A stretch of DNA of 64,000 nt from Pectinophora gossypiella. Taxonomy: Eukaryota; Arthropoda; Insecta; Lepidoptera; Gelechiidae. The stretch is taken from contig NC_065406.1 of assembly GCF_024362695.1 (NCBI RefSeq), positions 17,007,545 through 17,071,544 of the forward strand. Direction: 5' to 3'. Shown one piece after another: positions 1 to 10,890 of this stretch. The notes below the pieces were generated by a model that worked only from the letters and a program-made list of their open reading frames with translations, made no database searches and was not told where the DNA came from. A program made the translations under genes and the position numbers. How positions within the stretch are numbered: position 1 is the stretch's first letter; each line of letters begins with the position of its first letter.

Positions 1-361
1 AGACACCGCCTAATTTTATTTTAAGTTATATCCGTCATTTTCATATCCGTCGAAAAATAAAGGGACGGATGATTCACAGCTCTTAATTTTAGGAAGAATG
101 AGTAAATGAATGAATAACCCGGGCGAATCAAAAGGTACGTCGCTGGTATGCAATCCGTTTGACGTGCTGTCTACTTAACTGTGTCGGGTTATTGACGGAT
201 GTAAAATTTTTAGACGGTTGTTTTAGATTTGTGCTTAAAATTGACGTGTGTTCCATAAATTTTATGCTTGTTGATTACCCGTCCCTTTCCTTTTCGGCGG
301 ATAAGAAAATGACAGGTATAACTTAAAATAAAATTACATGGTATTTACAGGATTAGCACCA
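1..361 (+). mobile_element. MITE-A copy 1, left tip cut by window edge
   Basis: The ends form an imperfect terminal inverted repeat: ACCGCCTAATTTTATTTTAA at the left and its complement at the right. The body matches 28153-28531 almost throughout. The right tip reads GGATTAGCACCA and is followed by TTAA at 362-365. The complete copy at 28153 is preceded by TTAA, so a piggyBac-type TTAA target is likely. There is no coding capacity. About 17 bases of the left tip lie outside the window. Confidence 0.75.
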
Positions 362-383
362 TTAACTGATTAGACTAGTTGAA

Positions 384-515
384 ACTAAGTAAGTAGTAGT
401 CGTTGTAAGTAGTCGTACATGAGCCATGTCAGGGGCCTTTGGCGGCTCAATAATTACCCTGACACCAGGGTTGATGAGGTTGGTAATTTACCTCACAACC
501 TACACGATAGAAGAA
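384..515 (+). mobile_element. SINE-A 3' fragment
   Basis: It carries the SINE-A tail: GCCATGTCAGGGGCCTTTGG, the palindromic CCTGACACCAGGGTTGATG and the terminal ACACGATAGAAGA. The tRNA-like head and the core block are missing, so this is a 5'-truncated copy. Confidence 0.75.
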
Positions 516-572
516 AGGAGTCGAAAACTAGTCATTTCGTATAATGTCAACTTGAAATTGTATCTCATGTTT

Positions 573-620
573 AGACATGACATGACATGACATGACATCA
601 TGTCATGACATGAGTCATGA
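573..620. repeat. ACATG tandem repeat that turns into its complement
   Basis: Several ACATG units are followed by the inverted form ATCATGTCATGACATG, making a short tandem tract that can fold into a hairpin. It abuts the left end of MITE-H. Confidence 0.6.
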
Positions 621-760
621 GCAATATAATGTACCCACTTTAGGACTCTGTCGCACTAACATATTTGACATTTAGTGAGACTTACAGTTCAATTTGTCAA
701 AAAAGTTAATGTGAAATGGTACCAAAGTGTATACATATTAATGCTCGTGACGTGACCGTA
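611..760 (+). mobile_element. MITE-H copy 1
   Basis: The left end GTCATGAGCAATATAA and the right end ATGCTCGTGACGTGACCGTA form a degenerate inverted repeat. The body (CACTTTAGGACTCTGTCGCA, then CATTTAGTGAGACTTACAG, then GGTACCAAAGTGTATACA) recurs at 25294-25828 in reverse and at 44846-44958. It is non-coding. Confidence 0.7.
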
Positions 761-1251
761 CGGCTATTAGTCAAAGCCCTCGATATACTTCGCGCCGCGC
801 GCGGTATGGTTCTGCTGCCGCGAGGGTTTATGTCTTTTTGGTTGCGCAACAATCTCTTTGCAGCAGATAGCGGGTTATACAATGTGGTGGCTTCTGCCAC
901 TGTTACAAATATGGCGGTAACAAGCGAAGTGGCTGTGGTCGGTGTTCCGTTTGCGCTGAGAATCATTAAAGGATTATAAGCTCTTCAATATGATGGAGTT
1001 CTTTCTATAGCCATACAAAAACTTACATCATAAGATCGTTCATTATTCATCTGAAGACCTCCTTACCAGTATTCCAGCAAATCGTCTTCAGGTAGACTTG
1101 GGTATGGGTAGACATTTTGTTGGAAGAAATTGGCAAAAGTTCAGCCAAGGAGCGAAAAAAATAACAAAAAAGCGAAGTGGAATGGCTAACTTTGGGATAT
1201 TCTTGAGGCATTGGTCCGAAATCTCGCTGCTCCAATAGCGCACATCTCATT
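761..1251. other. Gene-free, no recognised repeat
   Basis: The first 220 bases are GC-richer than their surroundings and open on both strands. The overlapping frames at 716-979 (+) and 706-966 (-) resemble no family I know. I see nothing else here. Confidence 0.4.
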
Positions 1252-1595
1252 AAAACCACGAAATCGCCCTCTTTGCAGTCGTTTGGTAAAATTAAGCTTC
1301 AATTGTGAATGACATTGAGTCCAATATCAATATTTCTTCTTTTACTACCGTCTGAATAGAACTGCCTTCTATTTGGAGGTTCGAGATTATACGGAATTTA
1401 AATTTTGAGACGGAATATTATTTCATTTTTAAATGAATATTATTTCATTTTTAAATGAAATAATACTCCAAATAGAAGTCAGTTCTATTCAGACAATAGT
1501 AAAAGAAGAAATATTGATATTGGACTCAATGTCATTCACAATTGAAGCTTAATTTTACCAAACTACTGCAAAGAGGGCGATTTCGTGGTTTTTAT
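1252..1595. mobile_element. LIR-4, palindromic element with arms of about 127 bp
   Basis: The left arm (about 1252-1378) and right arm (about 1466-1594) are near-perfect complements, starting with AAACCACGAAATCGCCCTC and ending with the mirror sequence. The 87-base spacer contains a 22 bp unit (GAATATTATTTCATTTTTAA plus AT) exactly duplicated at 1413-1434 and 1435-1456, with a third partial inverted copy. It looks like a MITE or fold-back element. No clear target duplication is visible. Confidence 0.7.
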
Positions 1596-2462
1596 ATTAC
1601 TTCCTAGAATGTTCTCTCACATGCGTCTCCTGGACTAACACTTAACAAAATATACGTATACATTAATACAATTTTATATACATTTACGTAAATATTTAAT
1701 ATACACGGTATTTCAGTGAAGCACAGTTTTTCGGTTTTCGGTATTTTAGTCCCTGCTTCCCCCGGTTCCCTGTCTGTATTTAATATACACATTGTCTTGG
1801 CCTTTTAAAACGAATATGATGGAACGTATGACAGTCCATCGTCCATTATTATGTTCATAGATATAGTGCAACATGTTGATTACTGACACATGTGATTCTT
1901 TATAATATTATTATAATGTATTTATAATATTATTTTTTAAACCGTAAATATTCGCTAAACTTACATGGGCTCTAATGCAAGTTTAGCGAATATTCTGGTG
2001 ACCCTTTCTCTGGATTTCATGTTGACACAATACATATTTTGGGATATTCTCAGCCCGGTTTATCCTTGTTAAACTTGTATTGTTCCAAATTCAAATCCAT
2101 TCTCTCTCCTCCATGTGTCCTATTATCGGTACAATACCGTCACTTGTGAAGCACCTGCAAGTCTGGACGGCTGAGAATGCGCCGTGATTGGCTCCACTAC
2201 ACCGTAACGGAGCGCAACCGACAATTCTACTGTAATCAGTACCAGCATTGTTTATTTTTTACCGTTCCTCGACTATTCACAGGTTTCCGATACCTACAGT
2301 TTAGGATTGGCTTTTGTTTCTGATTTGTTTCGAAGGATTGCTTTAAAAGCGTATTCTGTTGAGACTATTTTGAACGACGAGTGGAAGAATTGAGGGACAA
2401 TCTTTTTGTCTGTTCATCTAATCTAGCGTATTCAGTTTGCACAGGATCTTATTACCTTATTT
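1596..2462. other. Unique AT-rich stretch
   Basis: No coding region or recognised repeat was found, apart from the small hairpin listed separately at 1947-1994. Confidence 0.4.
1947..1994. repeat. 16 bp perfect inverted repeat with 16-base loop
   Basis: AATATTCGCTAAACTT at 1947-1962 is the exact complement of AAGTTTAGCGAATATT at 1979-1994. It may be the remnant of a tiny MITE or a chance hairpin. Confidence 0.6.
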
Positions 2463-2600
2463 AGAAGTTTGACTGTCCGGTTTATTATGAAAGAAACTGC
2501 TTGTCTGGGCTTTCAACCCGCGACAGGGAAAACGCAATTCTCGGGAATGCGGTTTGTTCGTGATGTTTTTCATTCCCGCTGAGCACATCCGGGACTATGT
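2463..2600. mobile_element. SINE-B fragment
   Basis: It shares CAACCCGCGACAGGGAAAAC, TTCTCGGGAATG and the GCTGAGCACAT motif with copies at 12005-12232 and 43262-43515. It is diverged. Confidence 0.55.
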
Positions 2601-2623
2601 AGACCTGTGATATGGAAACGACA

Positions 2624-2935
2624 TGCATAACATAAACAGCCTATATACGTCCCACTGCTGGACACAGGCCTTTCTTCAATCAACCGGAGGGGGGTATGGG
2701 GCATACTCTACCACGCTGCTCCACTGCGGGTTGGTTGAGGTGTTTTAACGGCTACTAGCCGGGACCAACGGCTTAACGTGCCCTCCAAGGCACGGAATCA
2801 TCATACTTTTTCAGGCAATCAAGTAATTCAAGCCTGAAAAGTCGTTACCAAACAAAGGCCAGTCTTACAATAACCCCATCGGGAATCGAACCCGGACCTC
2901 CAGATCGTGAACCACTAGACCACGGAGGCTGTCAC
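2624..2935 (-). mobile_element. SINE-C, nearly full length, with TSD
   Basis: Read on the minus strand it begins with a tRNA-like head (GCCTCCGTGGTCTAGTGGTT; box B GGTTCGATTCC). It then has the shared SINE core and ends in the tail GCCTGTGTCCAGCAGTGGGA ... ATATAGGCTG. A 10 bp target duplication, GGAAACGACA, lies at 2614-2623 and 2936-2945. The head lacks some bases between box A and box B that are present in the copies at 24661 and 61673. Confidence 0.85.
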
Positions 2936-2945
2936 GGAAACGACA

Positions 2946-3385
2946 ACCAATTAACAATAATAAAATCGTTTATTTCGGACAAATGTGTGGTGGTGTTAAG
3001 AGATTCCTTGTTTTCGAATCGAATGTGCAATATCATAGTAGTTTGCAGAAGTACTACTTTCACCAAATAATGCTGACATCTCCAGTTCTTAGAATCAAGG
3101 CCATTCCAATTTGGTTTTCGGACTAACGGACCAAGATGCACTTTAGCAAATTGCTTGGCAATTAGCTGCAAATGTAATTAAGTGGACGTTCGGACCAGTT
3201 TGAAGTTCATACTAGTAGTTCTGGCATCCTACGAATATGCGAAAATTGGTGTGTACATACATACGATATAATACTTCTATAATGCTTACTTTTTATATAA
3301 TATATTATATCACTAGGACATCATGGTGGCGTGGTAGTGAATTGTGTTAAATATGTGTGTGACAATATGGTTATGTGTGTGATGT
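2946..3385. other. Gene-free, nothing recognised
   Basis: AT-rich sequence with short TATA-rich runs near 3300. No element or coding region seen. Confidence 0.4.
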
Positions 3386-3398
3386 GATGATTTAAAAT

Positions 3399-3655
3399 CC
3401 TCATCATGAGCCCATTAACGGATGGATAAGGAGATCGGGCATTAAACCATCACCCGGGCCCAGTGCGGATTGATGGTTATTAACGACTGCTAATGCAGCC
3501 GGGACCAACGGCTTAACGTGCCTTACGAAGCACGGAGGAGCTCGAGATGAAAACTTTTTTTGTGGTCACCCATCCTATGACCGGCCTTTGCAAAAGTTGC
3601 TTAACTTCAACAATCGCAGACCGAGCGCGTTAACCGCTCCGCCACCGAGCTCCTC
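3399..3655 (-). mobile_element. SINE-D (tRNA/5S chimeric head) with 13 bp TSD
   Basis: On the minus strand it starts GAGGAGCTCGGTGGCGGAGC, has the 5S-derived GAAGTTAAGCAAC and GGATGGGTGACC blocks, and continues into the shared SINE core. The tail lacks the usual GCCCCAGCAGTGGGGACG segment. The target duplication GATGATTTAAAAT is at 3386-3398 and 3656-3668. Confidence 0.85.
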
Positions 3656-3820
3656 GATGATTTAAAATAGAAAAGGAAAAAGATAATTTATATATTTTTT
3701 TTAAATACACAATCGCGCTTTGCTTGCCATATTATTGTGGCTATATTAATTGTCAATAGTGCATCGTATGTCATCCTACGTGCAATTGCGAATGCATCAT
3801 GATTCAGCAAGGATGAAGTA

Positions 3821-3966
3821 ATCAATCAATCAATCAATAATACTTTATTGCACAAGAACATATTATATAAAGGACATAAACATACGAATAAAAGCACAAT
3901 AGGCACAATGGGCACAATAGGCGGCCTTATTGCTAAACAGCAATTTCTGCCAGGAAACCTTAGGGG
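3821..3966 (-). mobile_element. LINE 3' end with (GATT)n tail
   Basis: On the minus strand it reads from GGTTTCCTGGCAGAAATTGC through the AATAAGGCCGCCTATTGTGC block to a GCAATAAAGTATT signal and a GATT repeat tail. This matches the 3' untranslated ends I know from lepidopteran Jockey/CR1-type LINEs. It is 5'-truncated with no ORF. Confidence 0.65.
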
Positions 3967-5030
3967 GAAGTAATACATGAATACTTTAACATGCCAACGG
4001 TCGCTGAAGAAATCAAGAATTAACAGAAGAAACATCTAGAGTGATTAGCCGATCATCCGAATCCCCTCGCATCAGAGCTTTTAGACCTCGATAATGTGAT
4101 GAGAAGGCATGTTGTATAAAGTGGGTAGCTGTGACACTGTTTGTAGCTCCTGACACGTCACTTATCCACACAACAAATTTAAAACTGCTTATAATCTAGT
4201 GGACTGATCGCAGTTTAAACCAAGAAAAATAAACTACACCATAGTTAGTAGTCAGTCAATTTCTTTCCCTCGGCGAATAATTAATTATTATTTTCTTTCA
4301 GGTAAGTTCAGTTTTTAAAGTGATTTAAGAAGAAGAATTGCAAAAGTTAAAGTCAAGAAATAGTAAAAGTGAAGTAACAGTGTAGATAAGTGTTAAGTGC
4401 GGTGTTTGGGTACCTAGTGTTCTGTGACGTGTAACGTGCGGAGTGAAGTGTAGTGAAGTGTCGGTGTCAGAGTTGGACCGCGTAGCTCTCCGAAAGTGCG
4501 CGTGTGTTGTGAATAAATTCCTTTTTCCTTGGGCTTTGTAAGTTATCTTCCAATCCCGGAACCCACTTCCGTATCATTTTCGTTCAGTAAATAAATAAGT
4601 ACTTAAACAACAAAAGAGTTTTGTACCTTCCTTTCGCAAATTGAATTAATACCAAACACGAAGCAAAAGCATCTCTTAAGACCTACAATATAAGAGATCT
4701 GAATAAAAATAAACACTGAAAACATTTCTTACGAAGTCTCACTTCAATGGGAGTATTGAATATCGATACCTTTGTAATTTTATATTCCTCACAGACATGA
4801 AAAATTAAGAATCATTTGCGATCCGGTATCCTATTACCAGCTAAGACAAGTGTCTTTTTCCTTGAAAATAAGTGTAAGTATTATAATGGTATTATTTTAC
4901 CTTTGTGCGCGTCGTCTGTTTCATGTTTACATTAGAATTATTTAGAGAATAATGATAAATAAACAGAATTAGCTGGAATTACATGTGATCGATTCATGGA
5001 TTCGTAATGGTCTACGTATTTTTTCACACA
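3967..5030. other. Gene-free stretch, one LTR/leader-like part
   Basis: At 4280-4620 the sequence (TTTCTTTCAGGTAAGTTCAG, then a run of AGTGAAGT-like units, then GAATAAATTCC) is purine-rich and resembles an LTR or an untranslated leader. There is no partner copy in the window and no coding region, so this is only a hint. Confidence 0.25.
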
Positions 5031-5249
5031 TAGGGAGGAGAACCGATGGCCGCTGGGGCGGAAAGGTTCTCGAATGGCGACCACGTGTCGGGCGACGCTC
5101 AGTGGGTAGGCCCGCTACAAGGTGGACCGACGATCTGGTGAAGTACGCGGGAAGCCGCTGAATGCGGGCAGCGCAGGACCGATCGTCGTGGAGATCCTTG
5201 TGGGAGGCCCATGCGCAGCAGTGGGCGTCGAACGGCTGTTAATGATAAC
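5031..5249 (+). mobile_element. LINE-E (RTE-like) ORF2 C-terminus and 3' end
   Basis: One frame encodes RTDGRWGGKVLEWRPRVG, then GRPATRWTDDLVK, then RAAQDRSSWRSL and QQWAS. This is the C-terminal end of the endonuclease/reverse transcriptase polyprotein of RTE-like LINEs. A stop interrupts the GSRWM segment. The 3' end CAGCAGTGGGCGTCGAACGG is followed by a decayed TGATGA tail. It is a 5'-truncated dead copy, homologous to 34190-34535 and 53598-53817. Confidence 0.8.
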
Positions 5250-5700
5250 GTGTTTTTTTTTTCATTTCCACACTACCTTAGTAATATTACTTTGCCTGCA
5301 AGAATCGTAGAGCGGCGCGACGCTTGGTATATTTAAACATAATGATGATGCGTAAGACCGTTCTCGCAGCTTATAAGTGACATGCCAACGGCCTCCGTGG
5401 GCCAGCACGGCTCGTCACTGATGCCTGTGCAGTGAAAGAAATGTATGTAATGTATGCTCAGAAAAAATCTAATGGCAGATATAGAAATGCGAGGCATAGG
5501 AAGCGAGGCATGGGCCCCGCACACCATGCGCCTCACGCCTCGTTGCGTATATACCGTCATATTCTTGGCGAGGCATGTGCTACGTAGGTAACATTACGTA
5601 GCGTGCGGCACATGTCTGGCAGTTGCTATGCATGAGACAAGTGAATTTCTCCGACAAAATACAGTAGTTCAGCGTTATATACACTCGATTGACAACACAA
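5250..5700. other. Gene-free, short repeat remnants
   Basis: CGGCCTCCGTGGGCCAGCA near 5390 resembles a decayed SINE head. Otherwise nothing is recognised. Confidence 0.35.
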
Positions 5701-5812
5701 ATTTTCATGAATTTCCCGACAGAAAAATCCACTTGATATCAACTCAGAATCATGGTCTGAATCATCCCCCTCAGTATTCGTTACGATGTCACTAACAACG
5801 TGTATATACGGT
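5701..5812. mobile_element. MITE-P half element
   Basis: It carries the MITE-P arm: CCACTTGATATCAACTCAGA, ATCATCCCCCTCAGTATTCG and TTACGATGTCACTAACA. Only one arm is present; compare the paired arms at 28967-29184. Confidence 0.7.
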
Positions 5813-7203
5813 CACACACATAACCCTCCTTTTTGCTTCGCCGCAGTCGGGTAAAAAGCACGCGGACTGTGTTTGGTTATGTGGCACGTAATGAGATTAA
5901 GGTAAGTAATGAGATTTTTTGGATAGAACGTTCAGGGTGTAGCTTGACGAAAAAGTTCTAAACACATGCACGAGTCTACAAGTAAGTATAGCGAAGTAAT
6001 TCATTAGAATTCTAATTATGGAACTTACAAAATTCACTGCGTTATAATGTAATTGAGTTCGCGGCGTTTAGCGACATTGCGGTTTTCACGGCACCAAGAT
6101 GGCAATTAAAATCCAACATGGCGGGCGTCATAAATTTTGTAATAATATCAAGAATATCAGGTGAGGTTGACGGAGGTATGTGGAACTATATGTGACAATG
6201 TGTTTTGGGAAGTCTACAGAATCTTGCCTGAGACAATGTTAGGTGATATTTTGAGCGCTTTGGAAATAGGGTAGTGAGTAATAACTATAAATGGGGTGCA
6301 AAGGGTTGTATAATTCCAAGCGTAATTCCAAGTGTCAAACTTGCTAGTTTCAAGTACACCCTACTCATTAAAATGTCATTCCTCATAAATCGAGTTCTAT
6401 GGCTCTGAGGATAGGATCGATATAATTCAATGACTATATTTCTAATATTATTTCTACTTGCTTTGAATCCATCTCAATTCCATCTTAATTACCGATTTCT
6501 CGGAAAAAAATATATTTATACTCAGTTAAATTAGTATAGTTTTGTTTTTTGTACCAACTAGTGCAATAATATGATGATATTAGGGTTATTAATAGTGAGA
6601 TTTTAGCTGTTGAGAAGTTAGTCTCAACAGACTAGATGTTGTTTTCTTTTTATGATAAATGTTGTGTTCGCTTGTAATTGGCTTACACATAAGTACTGTT
6701 TTACTTTGTTTAATTATGTCCTAACTAAATATTATAATGTGCATAGCTGTAAGTGATCCATAAATAAATAATGTGACGTCACGTGAGGCCTTCAATGATG
6801 CGTTGTGAGTAATGAACATCATGTTAGATTGCGACGTCGCATCGCGGCACTCAATAATAATATGTTTAAGGGATTTATGATACTGGCGATTTGTGAGTTC
6901 GAACTCGGCGAACTTGGTGAGCACTAGCCTAGTCGAGAACACGCTCTCAAAATCTCCCGTGTGGTAAGGCTCAGTCCTAGCGGATTGGCAACACTCTTGT
7001 GATCTCTTTCTTAACTTTAACGAACTTGTTCTTCTTCTTCCTGTCGTTTCGATGGCATCCAGATTTTTTCAGCCCAGTATTTTATTTTTTGGTAGGGTTT
7101 TCTCAACGGATCGGACCTGAGCTGCGTGTGTGGTGTTACGCCACAGACTATGGCTCATCTAACGAAGTTTTTTATCTGACTAAACACCATTGTATAACAA
7201 AAC
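5813..7203. other. Gene-free unique sequence
   Basis: AT-rich with no frame resembling a known protein. TCCTTTTTGCTTCGCCGCAG at 5828-5847 recurs in diverged form near 38943 and is a minor dispersed motif. Confidence 0.4.
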
Positions 7204-8363
7204 CACAAATGACAATGGGCACTTTTGTATGAAACTTGGTCCAAGAACCTCCACTGATGAGACTTATATGTAATGAAAGCTTATGCTTTCCCTATGATTC
7301 TGGCAAAGTCCTATCAGATTCTGTCCCGGGGTTCTTTTTTTACGGCCATGTTTGTCCTGGCTAAAAATGTGATAAAATACAGTGGGAGCTAAAATCGACT
7401 CAAGATTTGTTGCTGGATAACAAAGTCTACATAAATAATTATGTATCATATTGTATATCATTTTAAAGAGGATCTTTTCCAGAATCCGAAACATAAAAAA
7501 AAAACAAAAAAAAATCTTTTTGTAAGCGAATTATAGTCAATTTATATCTGCAGCGCCATTGTTTCTCGGTAGCTAAGTTCAAGTTTCATGCCTTTTACCC
7601 CTTCCAAAAGTATCTTACCGATTTTTTTTATATTGCTTCCGGAATTTGATCTGAGTGATAATAACAAGAAAAATAAATAAACACCTCTCCGATAGAGACC
7701 GGCTAAGCTATTGCCTATTGCAAGAAATCGTCATCATTAGCAAGTCATTACGGTATTGCATATTATAAGCTTATCAGGAACTTGGAACTTGGTCCAAGAA
7801 CCTCCACTGGTGAGACTTGCATGTAATGATAGCTTATACTTGTCCTATGATTCTGGCAAAGTTCTATCAAACACTGTCCTAGGGTTTTTTTACGGCCATG
7901 TTTGTCCTGAGTGTACAGTAGTGGACTGCAAAATCACCTCAGGATTTGTTGTCGATAAACTATTTAACTAAGGCTATATACATAATTATATATCATAATG
8001 TATATCAATTTTAAAGGGGAAGGTTATCAGAATCTGAAACACAAATAAAAAAATGCATTAAGTAAGTATGTAAACGACTTTTAGCCAACTCACGTCCGTA
8101 GCACCATTTTTCTCAGCAGCTACGTACGAGTTTCGCGCCTTCCAACCTTTCCAAAGAAGCCCAATCATTTTTTCCTTCTTCTGATATTGCATTCTTAACC
8201 TGACAAGACTAAGTGACAACAACAAGAAATAAAATAGATACCATTCCGATAGAGGCCGCGTAAGCTATGGACCTATTGCAAGATAACGTACTCAAAGGCT
8301 AGTCATTATAATCCAACAGACGTAACATGATTAGAATGCGGGAGGACGCAAATGTAGTATGTT
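7204..8363 (+). repeat. LIR-1 left arm (outer and inner units)
   Basis: The outer unit (about 7204-7755) and inner unit (about 7756-8363) are related along their length. Shared blocks include TGGTCCAAGAACCTCCACTG, TATGATTCTGGCAAAGT, ACGGCCATGTTTGTCCTG and CCTATTGCAAGA. The differences between units mostly change the encoded residues, so I see no sign of protein selection. Confidence 0.8.
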
Positions 8364-8672
8364 TTCTTTCACCACAATCTTGTTTTATTAATCCAGGCTT
8401 ATATCTTGTCTTATAAACAATGCCGAATGGTACAACAAACGTATCGTAAACGTAAGGTTGCCTGGTAGTAATTGCTACCTTGGCAATAAAGCCGCCTTTT
8501 GCACCAGTTATTGCCTGAACTTGTTTAATGTGTTTCTTTTGTATACAATAGAGTCATTGTATTGCATCTTGATTAGAATGACTTATTTCTTGTTTCTCTC
8601 GTACTAAGCTGTATAGTTGTATTGCTGTTAGTGTTAAAGAGACACATATTTCGTCTCTTTCGCATAAGGCGA
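8364..8672. other. LIR-1 central spacer
   Basis: This single-copy spacer matches 57993-58311. On the minus strand LIR-2 has a 90-codon frame through this segment, broken in LIR-1 by a 4-base difference near 8530. AAAGAGAC and GTCTCTTT near 8640 form a small hairpin. Confidence 0.6.
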
Positions 8673-9797
8673 TGTACTACATTTCCGTCCCGCCGCATTC
8701 TAATCATGTTACGTCTGTTGGATTATAATGACTAGCCTTTGAGTACGTTATCTTGCAATAGGTCCATAGCTTACGCGGCCTCTATCGGAATGGTACCTAT
8801 TTTTTTTTTTTTTTCTTTGTTGTCACTTGTCAGGTTAAGAATGTAATATCAGAAGAAGGAAAAAATGATTGGGCTTCTTTGGAAAGGTTGGAAGGCGCGA
8901 AACTCGTACGTAGCTGCTGAGAAAAATGGTGCTACGGACGTGAGTTGGCTAAAAGTCGTTTACATAATGCATTTTTTTTTATTTGTGTTTCTGATTCTGA
9001 TAACCTTTCCCTTTAAAATTGATATACATTATGATATATAATTATGTATATAGACTTAGTTAAATAGTTTTTCGACAACAAATCCTGAGGTGATTTTGCA
9101 GTCCACTACTGTACACTCAGGACAAACATGGCCGTAAAAAAACCCTAGGACAGAGTTTGATAGAACTTTGCCAGAATCATAGGACAAGTATAAGCTATCA
9201 TTACATGCAAGTCTCACCAGTGGAGGTTCTTGGACCAAGTTCCAAGTTGCTGATAAGCTTATAATATGCAATACCGTAATGACTTGCTAATGATGACGAT
9301 TTCTTGCAATAGGCAATAGCTTAGCCGGTCTCTATCGGAGAGGTGTTTATTTATTTTTCTTGTTATTATCACTCAGATCAAATTCCGGAAGCAATATAAA
9401 AAAATCGGTAAGATACTTTTGGAAGGGGTAAAAGGCATGAAACTTGAACTTAGCTACCGAGAAACAATGGCGCTGCAGATATAAATTGACTATAATTCGC
9501 TTACAAAAAGATTTTTTTTTGTTTTTTTTTATGTTTCGGATTCTGGAAAAGATCCTCTTTAAAATGATATACAATATGATACATAATTATTTATGTAGAC
9601 TTTGTTATCCAGCAACAAATCTTGAGCCGATTTTAGCTCCCACTGTATTTTATCACATTTTTAGCCAGGACAAACATGGCCGTAAAAAAAGAACCCCGGG
9701 ACAGAATCTGATAGTACTTTGCCAGATTCATAGGGAAAGCATAAGCTTTCATTACATATAAGTCTCATCAGTGGAGGTTCTTGGACCAGATTCGCCC
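8673..9797 (-). repeat. LIR-1 right arm
   Basis: Reverse complement of the left arm, with the inner unit first and the outer unit last. The outermost 40 bases differ from the left arm: the left tip has an extra CTTTTGTATGAAA. The two termini are therefore not perfectly symmetric. Confidence 0.8.
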
Positions 9798-10677
9798 ATT
9801 CTCCTTTCACAACAAGACAACAGCATCACGCCTGTATCCGCGAAGGGGTAGGTGAAAATCTATAATTAATTAAACACCCACTCTTCGCCGGCTCTGTTTA
9901 AGTCTCAAGGGGCACAAATCTTGTATACCACGCGATATCAACAGTTTATATTGAGTTTGAATTCATGTTTGATGTCATGTTACTTACTATCTACGATCCA
10001 AATATGAATTCAAACTCGTTTCCCAGCGACAAAATCCATTTTCTCCAACCCCATTCACAAAAAGAGTTATTACAAGCACTAATTCAAACGGACTCCCGCG
10101 GATAGTTCACAACCCATTAACATTTTACCGATAAACATCGGTAAATACCGGTACAGATAGAGCGGGCCACAAATATCGTTCCGGAAGTGGGAAACGATAA
10201 ATTCGTTGCGAAGTAAAATAAAACCTTCGCTAGCCGTTCCACTGTCTGCGCTTATGATATATCGCTCGATACCGGCGCGGTACTGTGCTAGTTTTGATTT
10301 TTTTTTGTCGTAGCTTTGCGGCAAGCTGTGTTCTTAGAATGTGTAGAATGTTGGCCAATTGTTTTTGTTGTTTTATTGCTGTGTGCTGTTTTTGTTATAT
10401 GATGCGTGACGGTACTGTCCCTTCGGTTATTTTGAGGTCAGTTGCCTTTATGGAAGGGCGTTATTGCTCCGATTCTACATCGGAAGGGACCGGACTCTCA
10501 AATTCATATTTAGAATGCGCGGCGGGAGAAGGTGGTGTACTACGGAGTGCTATGACGACGTCGCAACGGAGTCAAGCGTCCTGTGGAATGACTATATTTT
10601 ATATTCTACAACGTCGTTATCGACCTACAACCCTAAGATAGATAACTCTAAAAAATGCTAAACGGTCAACGGCAAGT
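9798..10677. other. Gene-free, one small inverted repeat
   Basis: GAGTTTGAATTCAT at 9953-9966 and its exact complement at 10004-10017 form a hairpin. Frames at 10285-10641 and 10464-10661 are open but resemble no protein I know. Confidence 0.4.
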
Positions 10678-10834
10678 ATGCAAGGTGCTAGTGACATCGT
10701 AACGAATACTGAAGAAGATGATTCAGTCCATGATTCTGAGTTCATAACAAGTTCATGAAACTTTCGAGTTTTTTTTTAATAATCCCTCATCCATCAAAAT
10801 TTTCGTTACGATGTCACTAACATCCTGTATAGTC
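10678..10834. mobile_element. MITE-P copy, decayed palindrome
   Basis: The left arm has GCTAGTGACATCGTAACGAA and the right arm TTTTCGTTACGATGTCACTA, in inverted orientation. The centre has degenerated. The family is the same as at 21587-22078. Confidence 0.7.
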
Positions 10835-10890
10835 GTTACAAAAGCCATGTCGGGGACTTTTGGCGCCGCAATAATCACTCTGACTACGGC
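10835..10890 (+). mobile_element. SINE-A tail remnant
   Basis: GCCATGTCGGGGACTTTTGG followed by CGCCGCAATAATCACTCTGA is a diverged SINE-A tail directly next to MITE-P. Confidence 0.5.

Larger units (their letters stand above)
7204..9797. mobile_element. LIR-1, 2.6 kb palindromic element
   Basis: The arms at about 7204-8363 and 8673-9797 are reverse complements over more than 1.1 kb. They enclose a spacer of about 310 bases. The outer tips are CAAATGACAATGGGC and CCCATTCTCCTTT. Each arm is a diverged tandem dimer: the block AACTTGGTCCAAGAACCTCC starts at 7233 and again at 7786. The whole structure recurs near-identically and in the same orientation at 56843-59438 with different flanks, so this is a discrete mobile or fold-back element. 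I see no transposase and no obvious target duplication. Confidence 0.85.

Noticed and set aside
706..979. Overlapping 86- and 87-codon frames on opposite strands
   Set aside because: Both begin at the edge of MITE-H, resemble no known family, and mirror each other in a GC-rich patch where stops are scarce. I see no evidence for either.
4280..4620. LTR of a retrovirus-like element
   Set aside because: There is an AATAAA and leader-like composition, but no second copy, no primer-binding site and no gag or pol nearby.
7756..7971. 71-codon frame (YDSGKVLS ... GHVCPECTVVDC) present in all four LIR inner units
   Set aside because: The frame starts at TTG. The four copies are near-identical DNA, so conservation is not informative. 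Against the older outer unit most differences change residues and a stop appears early.
9444..9761. 105-codon frame in the LIR-1 right arm (also 59078-59392)
   Set aside because: It lies in the outer unit, has phenylalanine runs from poly(T) tracts, and appears only because copies are near-identical.
10285..10641. 118-codon cysteine-rich frame
   Set aside because: Begins at TTG, has a TTG/TGT-rich composition and overlaps another frame; no family resemblance.
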